A stretch of 64,000 nucleotides of DNA, taken from positions 1-64,000 of the forward strand of contig KB906757.1 in the NCBI GenBank assembly GCA_000381605.1, in the 5' to 3' direction. The translations under genes were made by a program, and so were the position numbers. The stretch comes from Acidobacteriaceae bacterium KBS 89. GTDB lineage: Bacteria > Acidobacteriota > Terriglobia > Terriglobales > Acidobacteriaceae. The notes beneath the pieces are model-generated. The model was not told where the DNA came from and made no database searches. It saw only the letters and a list, made by a program, of their open reading frames with translations. Numbering within the stretch: position 1 is the stretch's first letter; each line of letters starts with the position of its first letter. Positions 24,413 through 32,850 of this stretch are shown in pieces.

Positions 24413-26002
24413 ATGAGTGGTTTTACGAAGTTTTTTTCGGCTGCAGTGCTGACTGCCGGGCTTTTTGGGATGTACGGATCTGGAGTGGCAACACTTTACG
24501 GCCAGGAGCCAAACCCAACAGCACAAATGCCTCCCCCGCAAGAGCAGCAACAGCTTGAGAAGCAAGACAACGGAATCTATCTCTATCGCGTCAAGGTGGT
24601 TCAGCGCGACCTGGACGCCGTGAACTATCTGCACCGCAACGGCTCGACAAACATTGGTTTCAAGGGCACGACGCTTATGCCCATGGCGAAGGGTTCGGCA
24701 AAGGTTACCAGCGAGCGCGGCGGAATCCACATTGAAGCCAGGTTTCAGGGGCTTACCCCGGCCAACGGATTTGGCCGTGAGTATCTGACCTATGTTCTGT
24801 GGGCCATTACGCCGGACGGACGGCCGAACAATCTCGGCGAGGTGTTGCCTGCGGGCACAAAGAACAATATTGACGTCACCACGGCGCTGCAGTCGTTTGG
24901 GATGATCGTAACAGCAGAGCCGTACTTCTCTGTGACTCAGCCGAGCGACGTTGTTGTGCTGCAAAACGTGATTCTGACGGATAAGACCGCAGGTGTCCTT
25001 GAGAAGGTCAACGCCCACTATCTGCTGCTGCCGCGCGGCACCTATGCCCAGACGGAGGGGTCGAAGTCTAACCCGAATCCGATTACGCGCGACGAAAAGT
25101 CGCCGCTGGAGCTCTATCAGGCCAACAACGCCGTCCGCATTGCGCAGGCTGCGGAGGCGGACAAATATGCTCCCGAGATCATGAGGGAGGCGATGCAGGA
25201 CCTCCAAAATGCGACCGCCATCGACCAGAACAAGAAGGGTAATCGGATGTTGGAGATCACCTTTGCGCGTCAGGCTGTGCAACGCGCCGAGGACGCGCGC
25301 CTCGTGACCCTGCGACGACAGGCGGCGGAACGGCAGCAGAACGCCGAGACAGCCAAACGCGACGCGCAGAGCCAGGCGCAGCAGTCGCTGCTGGATGCGC
25401 AGCAGTCGCAGCTCGCCGCAGAACGCGCCAGAGCCGCACAGGCAGAGGCCGATGCTGACCGTGCACGCGCCGAAGCCGCCGCTGCAGAGGCCCAGGCAAG
25501 GGCCGCCGCCGCGAACAAGAGCGCGCAGGACGCGAACGCTGTGCGCGAGAAGCTGCGTGGCCAACTGAACAGTGTGCTGGCTACCAGCGAATCGGCGCGG
25601 GGACTCATCGTTAATATGTCCGATGTGCTGTTCGACACCGGCAAGTACACACTGAAGCCGGGAACGCAGATCAGCCTTGCCAAGGTTTCGGGAATTCTGC
25701 AGGCCTACCCTGGCCTGAAGCTGCAGGTCGAAGGCTACACGGACAGCGTCGGGAGCGATCAGTTGAACCAGAAGCTTTCGGAGAACCGGGCCGATGCGGT
25801 ACGGGAATTCCTGGTTTCGCAAGGCGTCCAGCCAGACAATATTTCGGCTACCGGTTACGGCAAGTCTAAGCCGGTTGCTGACAACAGCACAGCCGCAGGG
25901 CGTGCGCAGAACCGGCGCGTACAGCTGGTGGTTTCAGGCGACGCGATTGGTGTGGAACAGACCAGCCCCGACGCTGCGCCAGCCCCTACAACTCCTCAAT
26001 AG
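24413..26002 (+). CDS. OmpA-family outer membrane protein with coiled-coil region
   Basis: 529 residues. There is a signal-like leader (FFSAAVLTAGLFGMYGSG). A beta-rich domain covers about 50-220, and a long Ala/Gln/Arg/Glu coiled coil covers about 235-390 (RAEAAAAEAQARAAAAN and similar). The OmpA C-terminal domain spans about 400-510, with VLFDTGKYTLKP, LQVEGYTDSVGS, LSENRADAVREFLVSQGV and GKSKPVADNSTAAGRAQNRRVQL. The last part binds peptidoglycan. The ATG at 24413 has AAGGAG eight bases upstream; the longer reading to 24272 lacks this. The coiled coil probably spans the periplasm. It is transcribed alone, with terminators on both sides. Confidence 0.9.
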   Translation: MSGFTKFFSAAVLTAGLFGMYGSGVATLYGQEPNPTAQMPPPQEQQQLEKQDNGIYLYRVKVVQRDLDAVNYLHRNGSTNIGFKGTTLMPMAKGSAKVTSERGGIHIEARFQGLTPANGFGREYLTYVLWAITPDGRPNNLGEVLPAGTKNNIDVTTALQSFGMIVTAEPYFSVTQPSDVVVLQNVILTDKTAGVLEKVNAHYLLLPRGTYAQTEGSKSNPNPITRDEKSPLELYQANNAVRIAQAAEADKYAPEIMREAMQDLQNATAIDQNKKGNRMLEITFARQAVQRAEDARLVTLRRQAAERQQNAETAKRDAQSQAQQSLLDAQQSQLAAERARAAQAEADADRARAEAAAAEAQARAAAANKSAQDANAVREKLRGQLNSVLATSESARGLIVNMSDVLFDTGKYTLKPGTQISLAKVSGILQAYPGLKLQVEGYTDSVGSDQLNQKLSENRADAVREFLVSQGVQPDNISATGYGKSKPVADNSTAAGRAQNRRVQLVVSGDAIGVEQTSPDAAPAPTTPQ

Positions 26003-26021
26003 CGTTTCCGCGATGAAATGA

Positions 26022-26058
26022 AAACGAAAGGCCGCCACGTGCGGTCTTTCGTTTTTTT
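26022..26058 (+). terminator. Intrinsic terminator after the OmpA-family gene
   Basis: AACGAAAGGCCGC / GCGGTCTTTCGTT is a 13-bp stem with one G-T pair and a 5-base loop, followed by a T-run. Confidence 0.9.
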
Positions 26059-26073
26059 GGATATAAGAAAGTC

Positions 26074-26847
26074 ATGGCATCTCTCAAGGGAAAGATAGTA
26101 CTCGTTACGGGCGCGAGCTCCGGGATCGGCAGATCGACTGCCATTGCCTTTGCGCAGGAGGGTTGTCGCCTGCTCGTCTGTGGACGCCGCCTCGATCCGC
26201 TGGGGGAGCTTCGGCAGACGCTCGTGTCTGCGGGCGCTCCGGCAGTGCATACCTTCCAGCTCGATGTTCAGAACCGCGCTGAGGTCGAGGCGGCAATCGC
26301 CAGCCTACCTGCGGAGTGGAGCGAGATCGACGTTCTGGTGAACAACGCCGGTCTGAGCCGTGGCCTCGCTAAACTGTACGAAGACGACCCCCAGAACTGG
26401 GAGGAGATGATCGACACCAACGTAAAGGGGTTGCTGTATGTGACACGGAGTGTCGTCCCCGGCATGGTTGCGCGCGCCCGTGGACACGTAATTAATCTCG
26501 GCTCGACCGCCGCCTATATTACGTACGCGAACGGCGTGGTCTACTGCGCCAGTAAGGCGGCCGAGAAGTCCATTAGCGAGGGACTCAAGATCGACCTGAT
26601 GGGAACGCCGGTGCGTGTAACCTCCGTCGACGCCGGCATGGTCGAGACTAATTTCAGCAATGTACGTTTTCGTGGAGACGAGGAGAGGGCCGCGAAGGTG
26701 TACCAGAACATTACGCCGCTGCAACCGGAGGACGTTGCCGATGCGATCGTATGGGCGGCGAGCCGGCCGGCACACGTCAATATTCACACCGTGGTGATGA
26801 CCACGATCGACCAGGCAAATTCAATGGTCTTCCACCGTCGCGGCTGA
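26074..26847 (+). CDS. SDR-family oxidoreductase (YdfG-like)
   Basis: Short-chain dehydrogenase/reductase of 257 residues. The cofactor motif TGASSGIG is at 12-19, NNAG at 90-93, and the catalytic Ser144-Tyr157-Lys161 is intact (YCASK). VTSVDAGMVETNFSNVRFRGDEERAAKVYQ with PEDVADAIVWAASRPAHVNIH resembles YdfG/serine 3-dehydrogenase type enzymes, which reduce 3-hydroxy acids or malonic semialdehyde with NADP. The substrate is an inference from similarity. The start lies just after the OmpA terminator. Confidence 0.9.
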   Translation: MASLKGKIVLVTGASSGIGRSTAIAFAQEGCRLLVCGRRLDPLGELRQTLVSAGAPAVHTFQLDVQNRAEVEAAIASLPAEWSEIDVLVNNAGLSRGLAKLYEDDPQNWEEMIDTNVKGLLYVTRSVVPGMVARARGHVINLGSTAAYITYANGVVYCASKAAEKSISEGLKIDLMGTPVRVTSVDAGMVETNFSNVRFRGDEERAAKVYQNITPLQPEDVADAIVWAASRPAHVNIHTVVMTTIDQANSMVFHRRG

Positions 26848-26872
26848 ACCTGCTTCCAGGAAGAGGCCTGTG

Positions 26873-27121
26873 CTAGAGGTGGATCGACCAGCCAAGCTCG
26901 CTGAGCTTCTCTTCAATATCGGCGAGCGCTATGGTGAGGGCAGACCGCCGGTGCGGACTTGAGGTTCGCTCCGACAGTATGCGTTCCCGTTGCAGTTCGA
27001 GGGCCTGACGCTTGCGTTTTCGTTCCGCGACCTCGGAGTGGTCCTCTCCAGCAGCAGGTTTTGGAGCAGCAGCCTGGTTTTGCTGTTCTTCCACGGATTT
27101 ACTCTCCCATCCTCGCGACAT
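26873..27121 (-). CDS. Small charged hypothetical protein
   Basis: 82 residues, not recognised. The first half is polar and Ala/Pro/Gln rich. The second half is a strongly charged helix (VAERKRKRQALELQRERIL), followed by a regular heptad-like end (ALTIALADIEEKLSELGW) suggestive of a small coiled coil. It lies on the strand opposite its neighbours, between the SDR and MDR genes. The amino-acid pattern favours a real gene over the overlapping plus-strand frame. Confidence 0.6.
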   Translation of the reverse strand: MSRGWESKSVEEQQNQAAAPKPAAGEDHSEVAERKRKRQALELQRERILSERTSSPHRRSALTIALADIEEKLSELGWSIHL

Positions 27122-27226
27122 AGGGTCATTCTACGCCGGGTCAAATCAATAAATAAAATTGTTTCGCGTATTGCGGGCCAGTTGCTTATTTCCCGACTGG
27201 GAAGCATCAAATTCTAAGAGGACAAC

Positions 27227-28255
27227 ATGCGGGCATATCCGGTAGAGCAATTTGGGATAGACAATTTGAAGCAGGTGGACCTGCCGACGTTACAAATAGC
27301 GCCAGGAATGGTGCTGATGAGGGTTCACGCTGTCTCGCTGAACTACCGCGACCTGATGATGGTCAAGGGATTTTACAACCCAAAGATGGCGTTGCCGCGA
27401 ATCCCCTGTTCGGACGGGGCAGGAAAGGTCGTGGCGATAGGCGATGGCGTCAGTCGAGTGCGGGTGGGCGACCGCGTCTGCGGCATCTTCATGCAGCGTT
27501 GGCTCGATGGCGCCCTGACCGCTGAGAAATCGAAGGCCGCGCTGGGTGGAGATGTCGACGGCATGCTAGCGGAGTATGTCCTGTTGGCCGAGGATGGAGT
27601 CGTTCGCTTTCCGGAGCACCTCAGCTATGAAGAGGCAGCCACACTTCCCTGCGCCGGAGTGACCGCCTGGAACGCGCTGCACCAAGCTGGAGAGGTTGCG
27701 CATCCGGCCCGGCCGGGCGACACGATCGTCATTCAGGGTACAGGCGGCGTTTCTATCTTTGCGCTCCAGTTCGGGAAGCTGCTTGGAGCGCGAGTGATAG
27801 GGACCTCGTCAAGTGAAGAGAAGTTGGCACGCGCCTACGACCTTGGTCTCGATGCGGGATGCAACTACAAAGACCGACCGGAGTGGTCGAAGTGGGTTGT
27901 AGAGGCTACAGAAGGCGAAGGCGCGGACCGGATTATTGAGGTCGGGGGCGCCGGTACCTTTGGTCAGTCGCTGAGAGCAGCGCGTGTCGGCGGGATGGTC
28001 GCGCAGATCGGGGTGCTGTCAGGTGCGGCGACGTCGGAGCCGCTTGCGCTGACGCCAATTCTTCACAAGCAGCTCCATGTGCAGGGGATCTATGTCGGTT
28101 CGCGGGCGATGTTCGAGGAGATGAATGCCGCCATCGCGAAGACTGGACTGCATCCGATCGTTGACCGCGTCTTCCCCTTCGACGCGGCGCGCGAGGCTTT
28201 CCTTTACATGCAGTTGGCGTCGCACTTCGGCAAGATCGTGATTCGCACTATTTAG
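27227..28255 (+). CDS. MDR-family NAD(P)-dependent alcohol dehydrogenase
   Basis: 342-residue medium-chain dehydrogenase/reductase. The GroES-like half covers about 1-130 (VSLNYRDLMMVKGFYNP, IPCSDGAGKVVAIGDGVSRVRVGDRV). The Rossmann half follows (GDTIVIQGTGGVSIFALQFGKLLGARVIGTSSSEEKLARA). It ends FDAAREAFLYMQLASHFGKIVI. The structural zinc cysteines are absent, as in quinone-oxidoreductase-like members. AAGAGGA precedes the ATG. The substrate is unknown. Confidence 0.9.
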   Translation: MRAYPVEQFGIDNLKQVDLPTLQIAPGMVLMRVHAVSLNYRDLMMVKGFYNPKMALPRIPCSDGAGKVVAIGDGVSRVRVGDRVCGIFMQRWLDGALTAEKSKAALGGDVDGMLAEYVLLAEDGVVRFPEHLSYEEAATLPCAGVTAWNALHQAGEVAHPARPGDTIVIQGTGGVSIFALQFGKLLGARVIGTSSSEEKLARAYDLGLDAGCNYKDRPEWSKWVVEATEGEGADRIIEVGGAGTFGQSLRAARVGGMVAQIGVLSGAATSEPLALTPILHKQLHVQGIYVGSRAMFEEMNAAIAKTGLHPIVDRVFPFDAAREAFLYMQLASHFGKIVIRTI

Positions 28256-28356
28256 CATGAGTGAAAGGCTTGTCATTTCTTGTTGACTGCGCGCACATAG
28301 GCTGCCTTGTGTGTTGCATATAATCGTAAGGGGGCGCGCCGGGGGGAGGATCCGTA

Positions 28357-29298
28357 GTGATCGTAGAGATTGAAGGCCTGCAAAAGGTCTATGACGGCAA
28401 GCAACGTGTGGTCGCCGTCGACGGCATCGATCTTAACGTTCAGGAGGGCGAGCTGTTTGGGTTGCTGGGGCCTAACGGCGCGGGTAAGACGACTACGATC
28501 AGCATCTGCACCACTCGCGCTCTGCCTACCGCTGGGAGAGTGCGTATCGCGGGGATCGACGTCGTCAAAGCACCGTCCCTGGCGAGGCGCGGTATCGGCG
28601 TGGTGCCACAGTACAACACGCTCGATCGTGCGTGCACCATCTTCGAAAACATCCATTTTCACTGTCTCTACTTCGGTTTTTCGCGTGCGGAGGCCAAACA
28701 AAGAACACATCAGTTACTGTCTCAATTTCATCTGACGGAACGGGCGAACGCCTATCCGGCGCAGCTTTCGGGTGGTCTTGCGCAGCGTGTGCAGATCGCC
28801 CGCGCCATCGCCCATCGTCCGAAGGTGCTCTTTCTCGACGAGCCGAGCGCGGGGCTCGACCCGCAGAGCCGCATCGCGATGTGGGACGCTGTGCGCGGTC
28901 TGCGCGAGGAAGGGATCACTGTCGTACTGACCACACACTATATGGAGGAGGCCGATGAGCTATGCGACAGGGTCGCCATCATCGACCACGGAAAGATTCT
29001 TGTACAGGACACTCCCGCCGCGTTGAAGGGGTCGGTGGGAGCGCAGAAGGTCTATGAGCTCGACCTGCGGAGCCAGGAGAATCTCCCTGCCCTGACTCAA
29101 CAGCTCAAACAGCTCTTTGGTGTTGCGGGTGTAGAGTCCACACCAAAAGGCGTTCGCATCTTTGCACATGGGGCCGATGGCCTGCTGTCCGAGGTAGTTC
29201 GCGAGGCAAACCCCTACGGCCTCCGCGATCTGACAATCACAGAAACCAGCCTGGAGACGGTGTTCATCCGGCTTACAGGTCGAGATCTTCGTGAGTAG
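28357..29298 (+). CDS. ABC transporter ATP-binding protein, DrrA type
   Basis: 313-residue ATPase. Walker A is GPNGAGKTT (38-46), signature LSGG (about 136-139), Walker B VLFLDEPSAGLDP, H-loop TTHYMEEADELCDR. A C-terminal extension of about 80 residues follows, as in the DrrA/CcmA group of drug or polysaccharide exporters. The start is GTG with a strong GGGGGGAGGA upstream. The permease gene follows after 23 bases, so the two make a simple exporter. The substrate is unknown. Confidence 0.94.
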   Translation: MIVEIEGLQKVYDGKQRVVAVDGIDLNVQEGELFGLLGPNGAGKTTTISICTTRALPTAGRVRIAGIDVVKAPSLARRGIGVVPQYNTLDRACTIFENIHFHCLYFGFSRAEAKQRTHQLLSQFHLTERANAYPAQLSGGLAQRVQIARAIAHRPKVLFLDEPSAGLDPQSRIAMWDAVRGLREEGITVVLTTHYMEEADELCDRVAIIDHGKILVQDTPAALKGSVGAQKVYELDLRSQENLPALTQQLKQLFGVAGVESTPKGVRIFAHGADGLLSEVVREANPYGLRDLTITETSLETVFIRLTGRDLRE

Positions 29299-29321
29299 CT
29301 TGCCGTACAATCGAGAACCGA

Positions 29322-30194
29322 ATGACCCAACTAGCTGAACTCGAGACTGCTCCCTCGCCGACGCGCCGTCGCGACGAAAATTCGAAGTCTATGCAGTACG
29401 CCCGCGCTTTTGCTGGTCTCTTTATGCGCGATCTGCACGTCTTACGGCGTGAACTTTTGCCTTTTGTTATCCGCGTCTGCATGAATCCGCTGCTGTTCCT
29501 CTTTGTCTTTACGTTCATCATGCCGCACATGAGCGGCGGAGCGGCGATGAACCCCACAGCAGCCATGGCCGGGATGAACTTCAGCACTGTGCTGCTTCCC
29601 GGTCTGATGGCGGTCGCGATCATGTTCAGCGGCATCGCAGCTGTGGCGCTTCCGCTTGCGCAGGAGTTTGGAATAACACGGGAGATCGACGATCGCGTCA
29701 TGTGTCCTCTGCCTGTAGCTGCCGTCGCCATCGAGAAAATCTGCTTTTCTGCTGTGCAGAGTGTCATCGCAGCTGCCGTTGTCTTCCCGCTTGCCTACTA
29801 CATTCCGTCGACACCAGTTGTGGCACACGTCAGCAGCTGGCCGTTTCTCGTCGTCGTCCTTGTCCTCGCCAGCCTAACCTCAGGCGCACTGGGACTCACG
29901 ATCGGCACCAGCGTCAAGCCGCAGCAGATTGGACTTATCTTTGGAGTGGTCGTCATGCCTATCACCTTCCTGGGCTGTGTCTATTACCCTTGGGCCCAGC
30001 TGGATAAGATTCGGTGGCTGCAATACGGTGTACTCATCAACCCCATTGTCTACATGAGCGAAGGCTTGCGTGCAGCGCTCACCCCTGAGCTGCATCACAT
30101 GCCCCCGGTGCTTATCCTTACGATGCTTACCTTCTTTTTGGCCTTGCTCACCTGGCTCGGTATTCGGGGCTTCCTGCGTCGCGTGATTGGCTAG
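29322..30194 (+). CDS. ABC-2 type permease, DrrB type
   Basis: 290 residues with six membrane segments (FVIRVCMNPLLFLFVFTFIMPHM first, LILTMLTFFLALLTWLGIRGFL last). The ABC-2 motif YYPWAQLDKIRWLQYGVLINPIVYMSEGLRAAL precedes the last helix. It forms the membrane part of the exporter with the ATPase just upstream. Its stop codon TAG (30192-30194) shares a CTAG with the stop of the convergent ypdA gene. Confidence 0.93.
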   Translation: MTQLAELETAPSPTRRRDENSKSMQYARAFAGLFMRDLHVLRRELLPFVIRVCMNPLLFLFVFTFIMPHMSGGAAMNPTAAMAGMNFSTVLLPGLMAVAIMFSGIAAVALPLAQEFGITREIDDRVMCPLPVAAVAIEKICFSAVQSVIAAAVVFPLAYYIPSTPVVAHVSSWPFLVVVLVLASLTSGALGLTIGTSVKPQQIGLIFGVVVMPITFLGCVYYPWAQLDKIRWLQYGVLINPIVYMSEGLRAALTPELHHMPPVLILTMLTFFLALLTWLGIRGFLRRVIG

Positions 30195-31225
30195 CTCTTA
30201 CTGATAAGGGTAATGGGCTGAGCGACGTACAGCTTGGCTCGCAGGTCCTCTGCGATTAATTTCCCGTGGAAGCGACCGTTCTCGATAAAAATTTCGTTGG
30301 TCCGCTCCCCGGCAACGATGACTCCCGCGAGGTAGATCCCGGGAACATTACTTTCAAGAGTGGCCGGATCGCACACCGGGCAACGGTCGTTCGCATCGTC
30401 CAGAGTTACCCCCAGGCCCTCAATGAAGGTGAAGTCCGGATGATATCCGGTGAGAGCAAAGACAAACTGATTCGGCAGTGTCACAGTCCCCTCCGGTGTG
30501 GAGAGCGTCACATCGTCCTCTGCAATGTTGGTCACGGCGCTGCTGAAGTACGCCTTGATCTCCCCGTTCTTCACGCGGTTGTTGATATCAGGCAGGATCC
30601 AGTACTTCACGTGGCGATGCATCTCCGCGCCACGATGCACCAGCGTCACCCTGGCTCCGTGCCGCCACAGATCAAGCGCCGCGATGGCCGCTGAATTTTT
30701 ACCGCCGATCACCAGGACATCGAGCCCGTAGAAGGGATGCGGTTCGTGATAGTAGTGCTTGACCTTGCTGAGGTCTTCGCCGGGAATTTCGAGGTAGTTG
30801 GGCAGATCGTAGTAGCCGGTAGCGACGACCAGCTTGCGCGCGCGATGCCGCAACATGCGGCCGAATCGATCTGTGGTGTGAACGGCGAAGTCTCCGTCTG
30901 CGCCCTCGACGCGCTCGACGTTTTGGTACTGCCGGATGTCGAGGCTGTAGTGCTCCGCCACCTTGCGGTAGTACTCCAGAGCCTCATTCCGATTAGGCTT
31001 CTGGTTCGGGCTGGAGAAGGGCATGTCGCCGATCTCAAGGAGCTCCGGCGTGGTGAAAAACGTCATGTTCGCCGGATAGTTGAACAGCGAGTTGCAAAGG
31101 CAACCCTTATCTACGAGAACAGCTGTGAGACCTGCACGTTGCGCCTCGATCGCGCAGGCCATTCCCGTCGGCCCGGCCCCGATCACAAGTAAATCAACTA
31201 TTTCTGAAGTCGCGACCTCGCCCAT
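30191..31225 (-). CDS. ypdA: YpdA-family bacillithiol disulfide reductase
   Basis: FAD/NADPH-dependent oxidoreductase of 344 residues. GAGPTGMACAIEAQRAGL (about 16-33) is the FAD site. LVIGGKNSAAIAALDLWRHGARVTLVHRG (about 170-198) is the NADPH site. KGCLCNSLFNYPANMTFFTTPELLEIGDMPF is the family-specific block. Family members reduce bacillithiol disulfide or act as thioredoxin-reductase-like enzymes; this predicts bacillithiol in the organism, though no bsh genes are in the window. The two-component regulator genes lie just upstream on the same strand (41 bases), so they may share a transcript. Confidence 0.88.
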   Translation of the reverse strand: MGEVATSEIVDLLVIGAGPTGMACAIEAQRAGLTAVLVDKGCLCNSLFNYPANMTFFTTPELLEIGDMPFSSPNQKPNRNEALEYYRKVAEHYSLDIRQYQNVERVEGADGDFAVHTTDRFGRMLRHRARKLVVATGYYDLPNYLEIPGEDLSKVKHYYHEPHPFYGLDVLVIGGKNSAAIAALDLWRHGARVTLVHRGAEMHRHVKYWILPDINNRVKNGEIKAYFSSAVTNIAEDDVTLSTPEGTVTLPNQFVFALTGYHPDFTFIEGLGVTLDDANDRCPVCDPATLESNVPGIYLAGVIVAGERTNEIFIENGRFHGKLIAEDLRAKLYVAQPITLISKS

Positions 31226-31266
31226 TCCTTCATTCTACTGAAGGTCAGCCGTGTTATTCCCGAGTA

Positions 31267-31974
31267 CTAACTCTCGAGCGTTACCAGCTTGTGGGCGATG
31301 GCAAAGAGCGCAAGTTCGAGACGCGTTGAGACCCCGGTCTTGTCGAAGATGTTCGACAGGTGGCGTTTCACGGTCTCTTCGCTGATCGCGAACTGTTTGG
31401 CGACGTCCTTATTGCTGCAGCCTTCGACGATGCACGTGACCACTTCAAGCTCGCGCGGCGTCAGGCCATACGTCTTGCGCTCGGGCACAGCAGCGGCTTG
31501 CTTCATCAAGGCATTCAGCGCTGTGACCAGGTTAGCGACCCGTTCGCCGCCTATCCAGTAATCACCGGAGAGAACAGCACGCAACGACTTCGACAGGTCG
31601 CCCGCGACCGCGTCCTTCAGGACGATTCCGCGTGCTCCGATCTGCAGCGCTTCGATGATCTGCTGGGTCGAAATAGTGCTGGTCAGCATGATGATCTTGA
31701 CACGGGGTGACTTGTTCATGATGGCGCGCAAAGCCTCGAGTCCCGGCAACCGCGGCATCGCGAGGTCGAGCAGAAGGATGTCCGGCTCCAGCTCGAGTGT
31801 CTGCGTGATCGCTACATCGCCGTCCTCGGCCTCGCCGACAACCTCAAAGCCGGCCTCGTTCTCCAGCATGTTTTTAACGCCGAAACGGACCACAGGATGA
31901 TCGTCAGCGACAACAATCCGGATTGGCGCCGCTCCACCTGCATCGTCAGATTTCTTTATTGCATCCTTCATCAC
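31267..31974 (-). CDS. NarL/LuxR-type response regulator
   Basis: 235 residues. The receiver domain covers about 18-140, with phospho-acceptor Asp70 in DILLLDLAMP and conserved DD at 24-25. A Gly/Ala-rich linker follows, then a LuxR-type HTH at 171-228 (LTPRELEVVTCIVEGCSNKDVAKQFAISEETVKRHLSNIF). It is a DNA-binding transcription regulator. The start is GTG at 31974, overlapping the stop of the upstream RR-HPt gene by four bases; ATG at 31971 is possible. No histidine kinase gene is nearby. Confidence 0.92.
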   Translation of the reverse strand: MMKDAIKKSDDAGGAAPIRIVVADDHPVVRFGVKNMLENEAGFEVVGEAEDGDVAITQTLELEPDILLLDLAMPRLPGLEALRAIMNKSPRVKIIMLTSTISTQQIIEALQIGARGIVLKDAVAGDLSKSLRAVLSGDYWIGGERVANLVTALNALMKQAAAVPERKTYGLTPRELEVVTCIVEGCSNKDVAKQFAISEETVKRHLSNIFDKTGVSTRLELALFAIAHKLVTLES

Positions 31975-32723
31975 GCATCTTCTCCTGACACTCCAATGGC
32001 CCGATTATGAATGATTTCGCGTGCGACCAGCATACCCCGCAGCCGTTCGCATGCCACCATCAATTCATTGAGCGAAGCTACATGGTCATCACTCAAACCA
32101 TGCATTTCCATAGATGTTGCAAGTGTTTGCAACTCATGGGCACCTACCATACCACAGCCGCCTTTGATCGCGTGCGCTTCACTCTTATACACAGCGTCGT
32201 CGCCATTCGCTGCCGCCCGTCGCAGCGTTGCGACGCGCGCCTCGACATCCGTCAGACAGATCGTATAGAGCTGCTCCAGTTGAGAGGGCCGCATCGACCC
32301 GGCGAGCTTGCGATACACGGTGTCATCTAGAGTAGCGGCGACTGCTTCCGTCGATCGTTTCGCGGGGTCAGCCGCCCGGCCAGCGACCGCTGCCGCAAAG
32401 GCGCCCATGGTGAACGGCTTCACCAGAAATCCATCATACTGACGATCGGACCCATCGTCGGGTTCGCTTGCACTCATGGCCAGCAATGTGGCGTCAGGGC
32501 CGCACAGACGGCGCAGGCGACGCGCTAACTCCTCCCCGGAGATTCCCGGCATCTGCAGGTCAGTCAAAACTACTTCCGGCTGCTGCTGTGCGCTCTCCAG
32601 ATAAAGCAACGCCGCATCTCCCGAGTCCGCCGAATCGACTACATACCCAGCGTTGTCCAGCAGGAGGGTGAATACCTCCCGACTCAGAGCATCGTCATCG
32701 ACAACCAGGACCCGGACGGGCAT
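31971..32723 (-). CDS. Response regulator fused to HPt domain
   Basis: 250 residues. A receiver (1-115) has Asp55 in VVLTDLQMP and Lys102 in VKPF. It is joined to a histidine phosphotransfer domain (about 130-235) with His184 in SEAHAIKGGCGMVG. The layout suits a phosphorelay intermediate rather than a transcription factor, since no DNA-binding part exists. It is translationally coupled to the NarL-type gene downstream, so it likely passes phosphate to or from that regulator. The cognate kinase is not in the window. Confidence 0.9.
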   Translation of the reverse strand: MPVRVLVVDDDALSREVFTLLLDNAGYVVDSADSGDAALLYLESAQQQPEVVLTDLQMPGISGEELARRLRRLCGPDATLLAMSASEPDDGSDRQYDGFLVKPFTMGAFAAAVAGRAADPAKRSTEAVAATLDDTVYRKLAGSMRPSQLEQLYTICLTDVEARVATLRRAAANGDDAVYKSEAHAIKGGCGMVGAHELQTLATSMEMHGLSDDHVASLNELMVACERLRGMLVAREIIHNRAIGVSGEDA

Positions 32724-32850
32724 ATAAGTTTCTTCCTTAGCGCAAAGAGTATCAATTGAGAGACTTCAGTACCACTCCGGCGCAGGATGGCAGTAAAGTA
32801 ATTGCCATGGCCCCGGATGCGCGCACCGTCCCAAGAGCAGGAGCGGACCA

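Noticed and set aside
31971..32723. Complete two-component system
   Set aside because: There are two receiver proteins and an HPt domain but no histidine kinase in the window.
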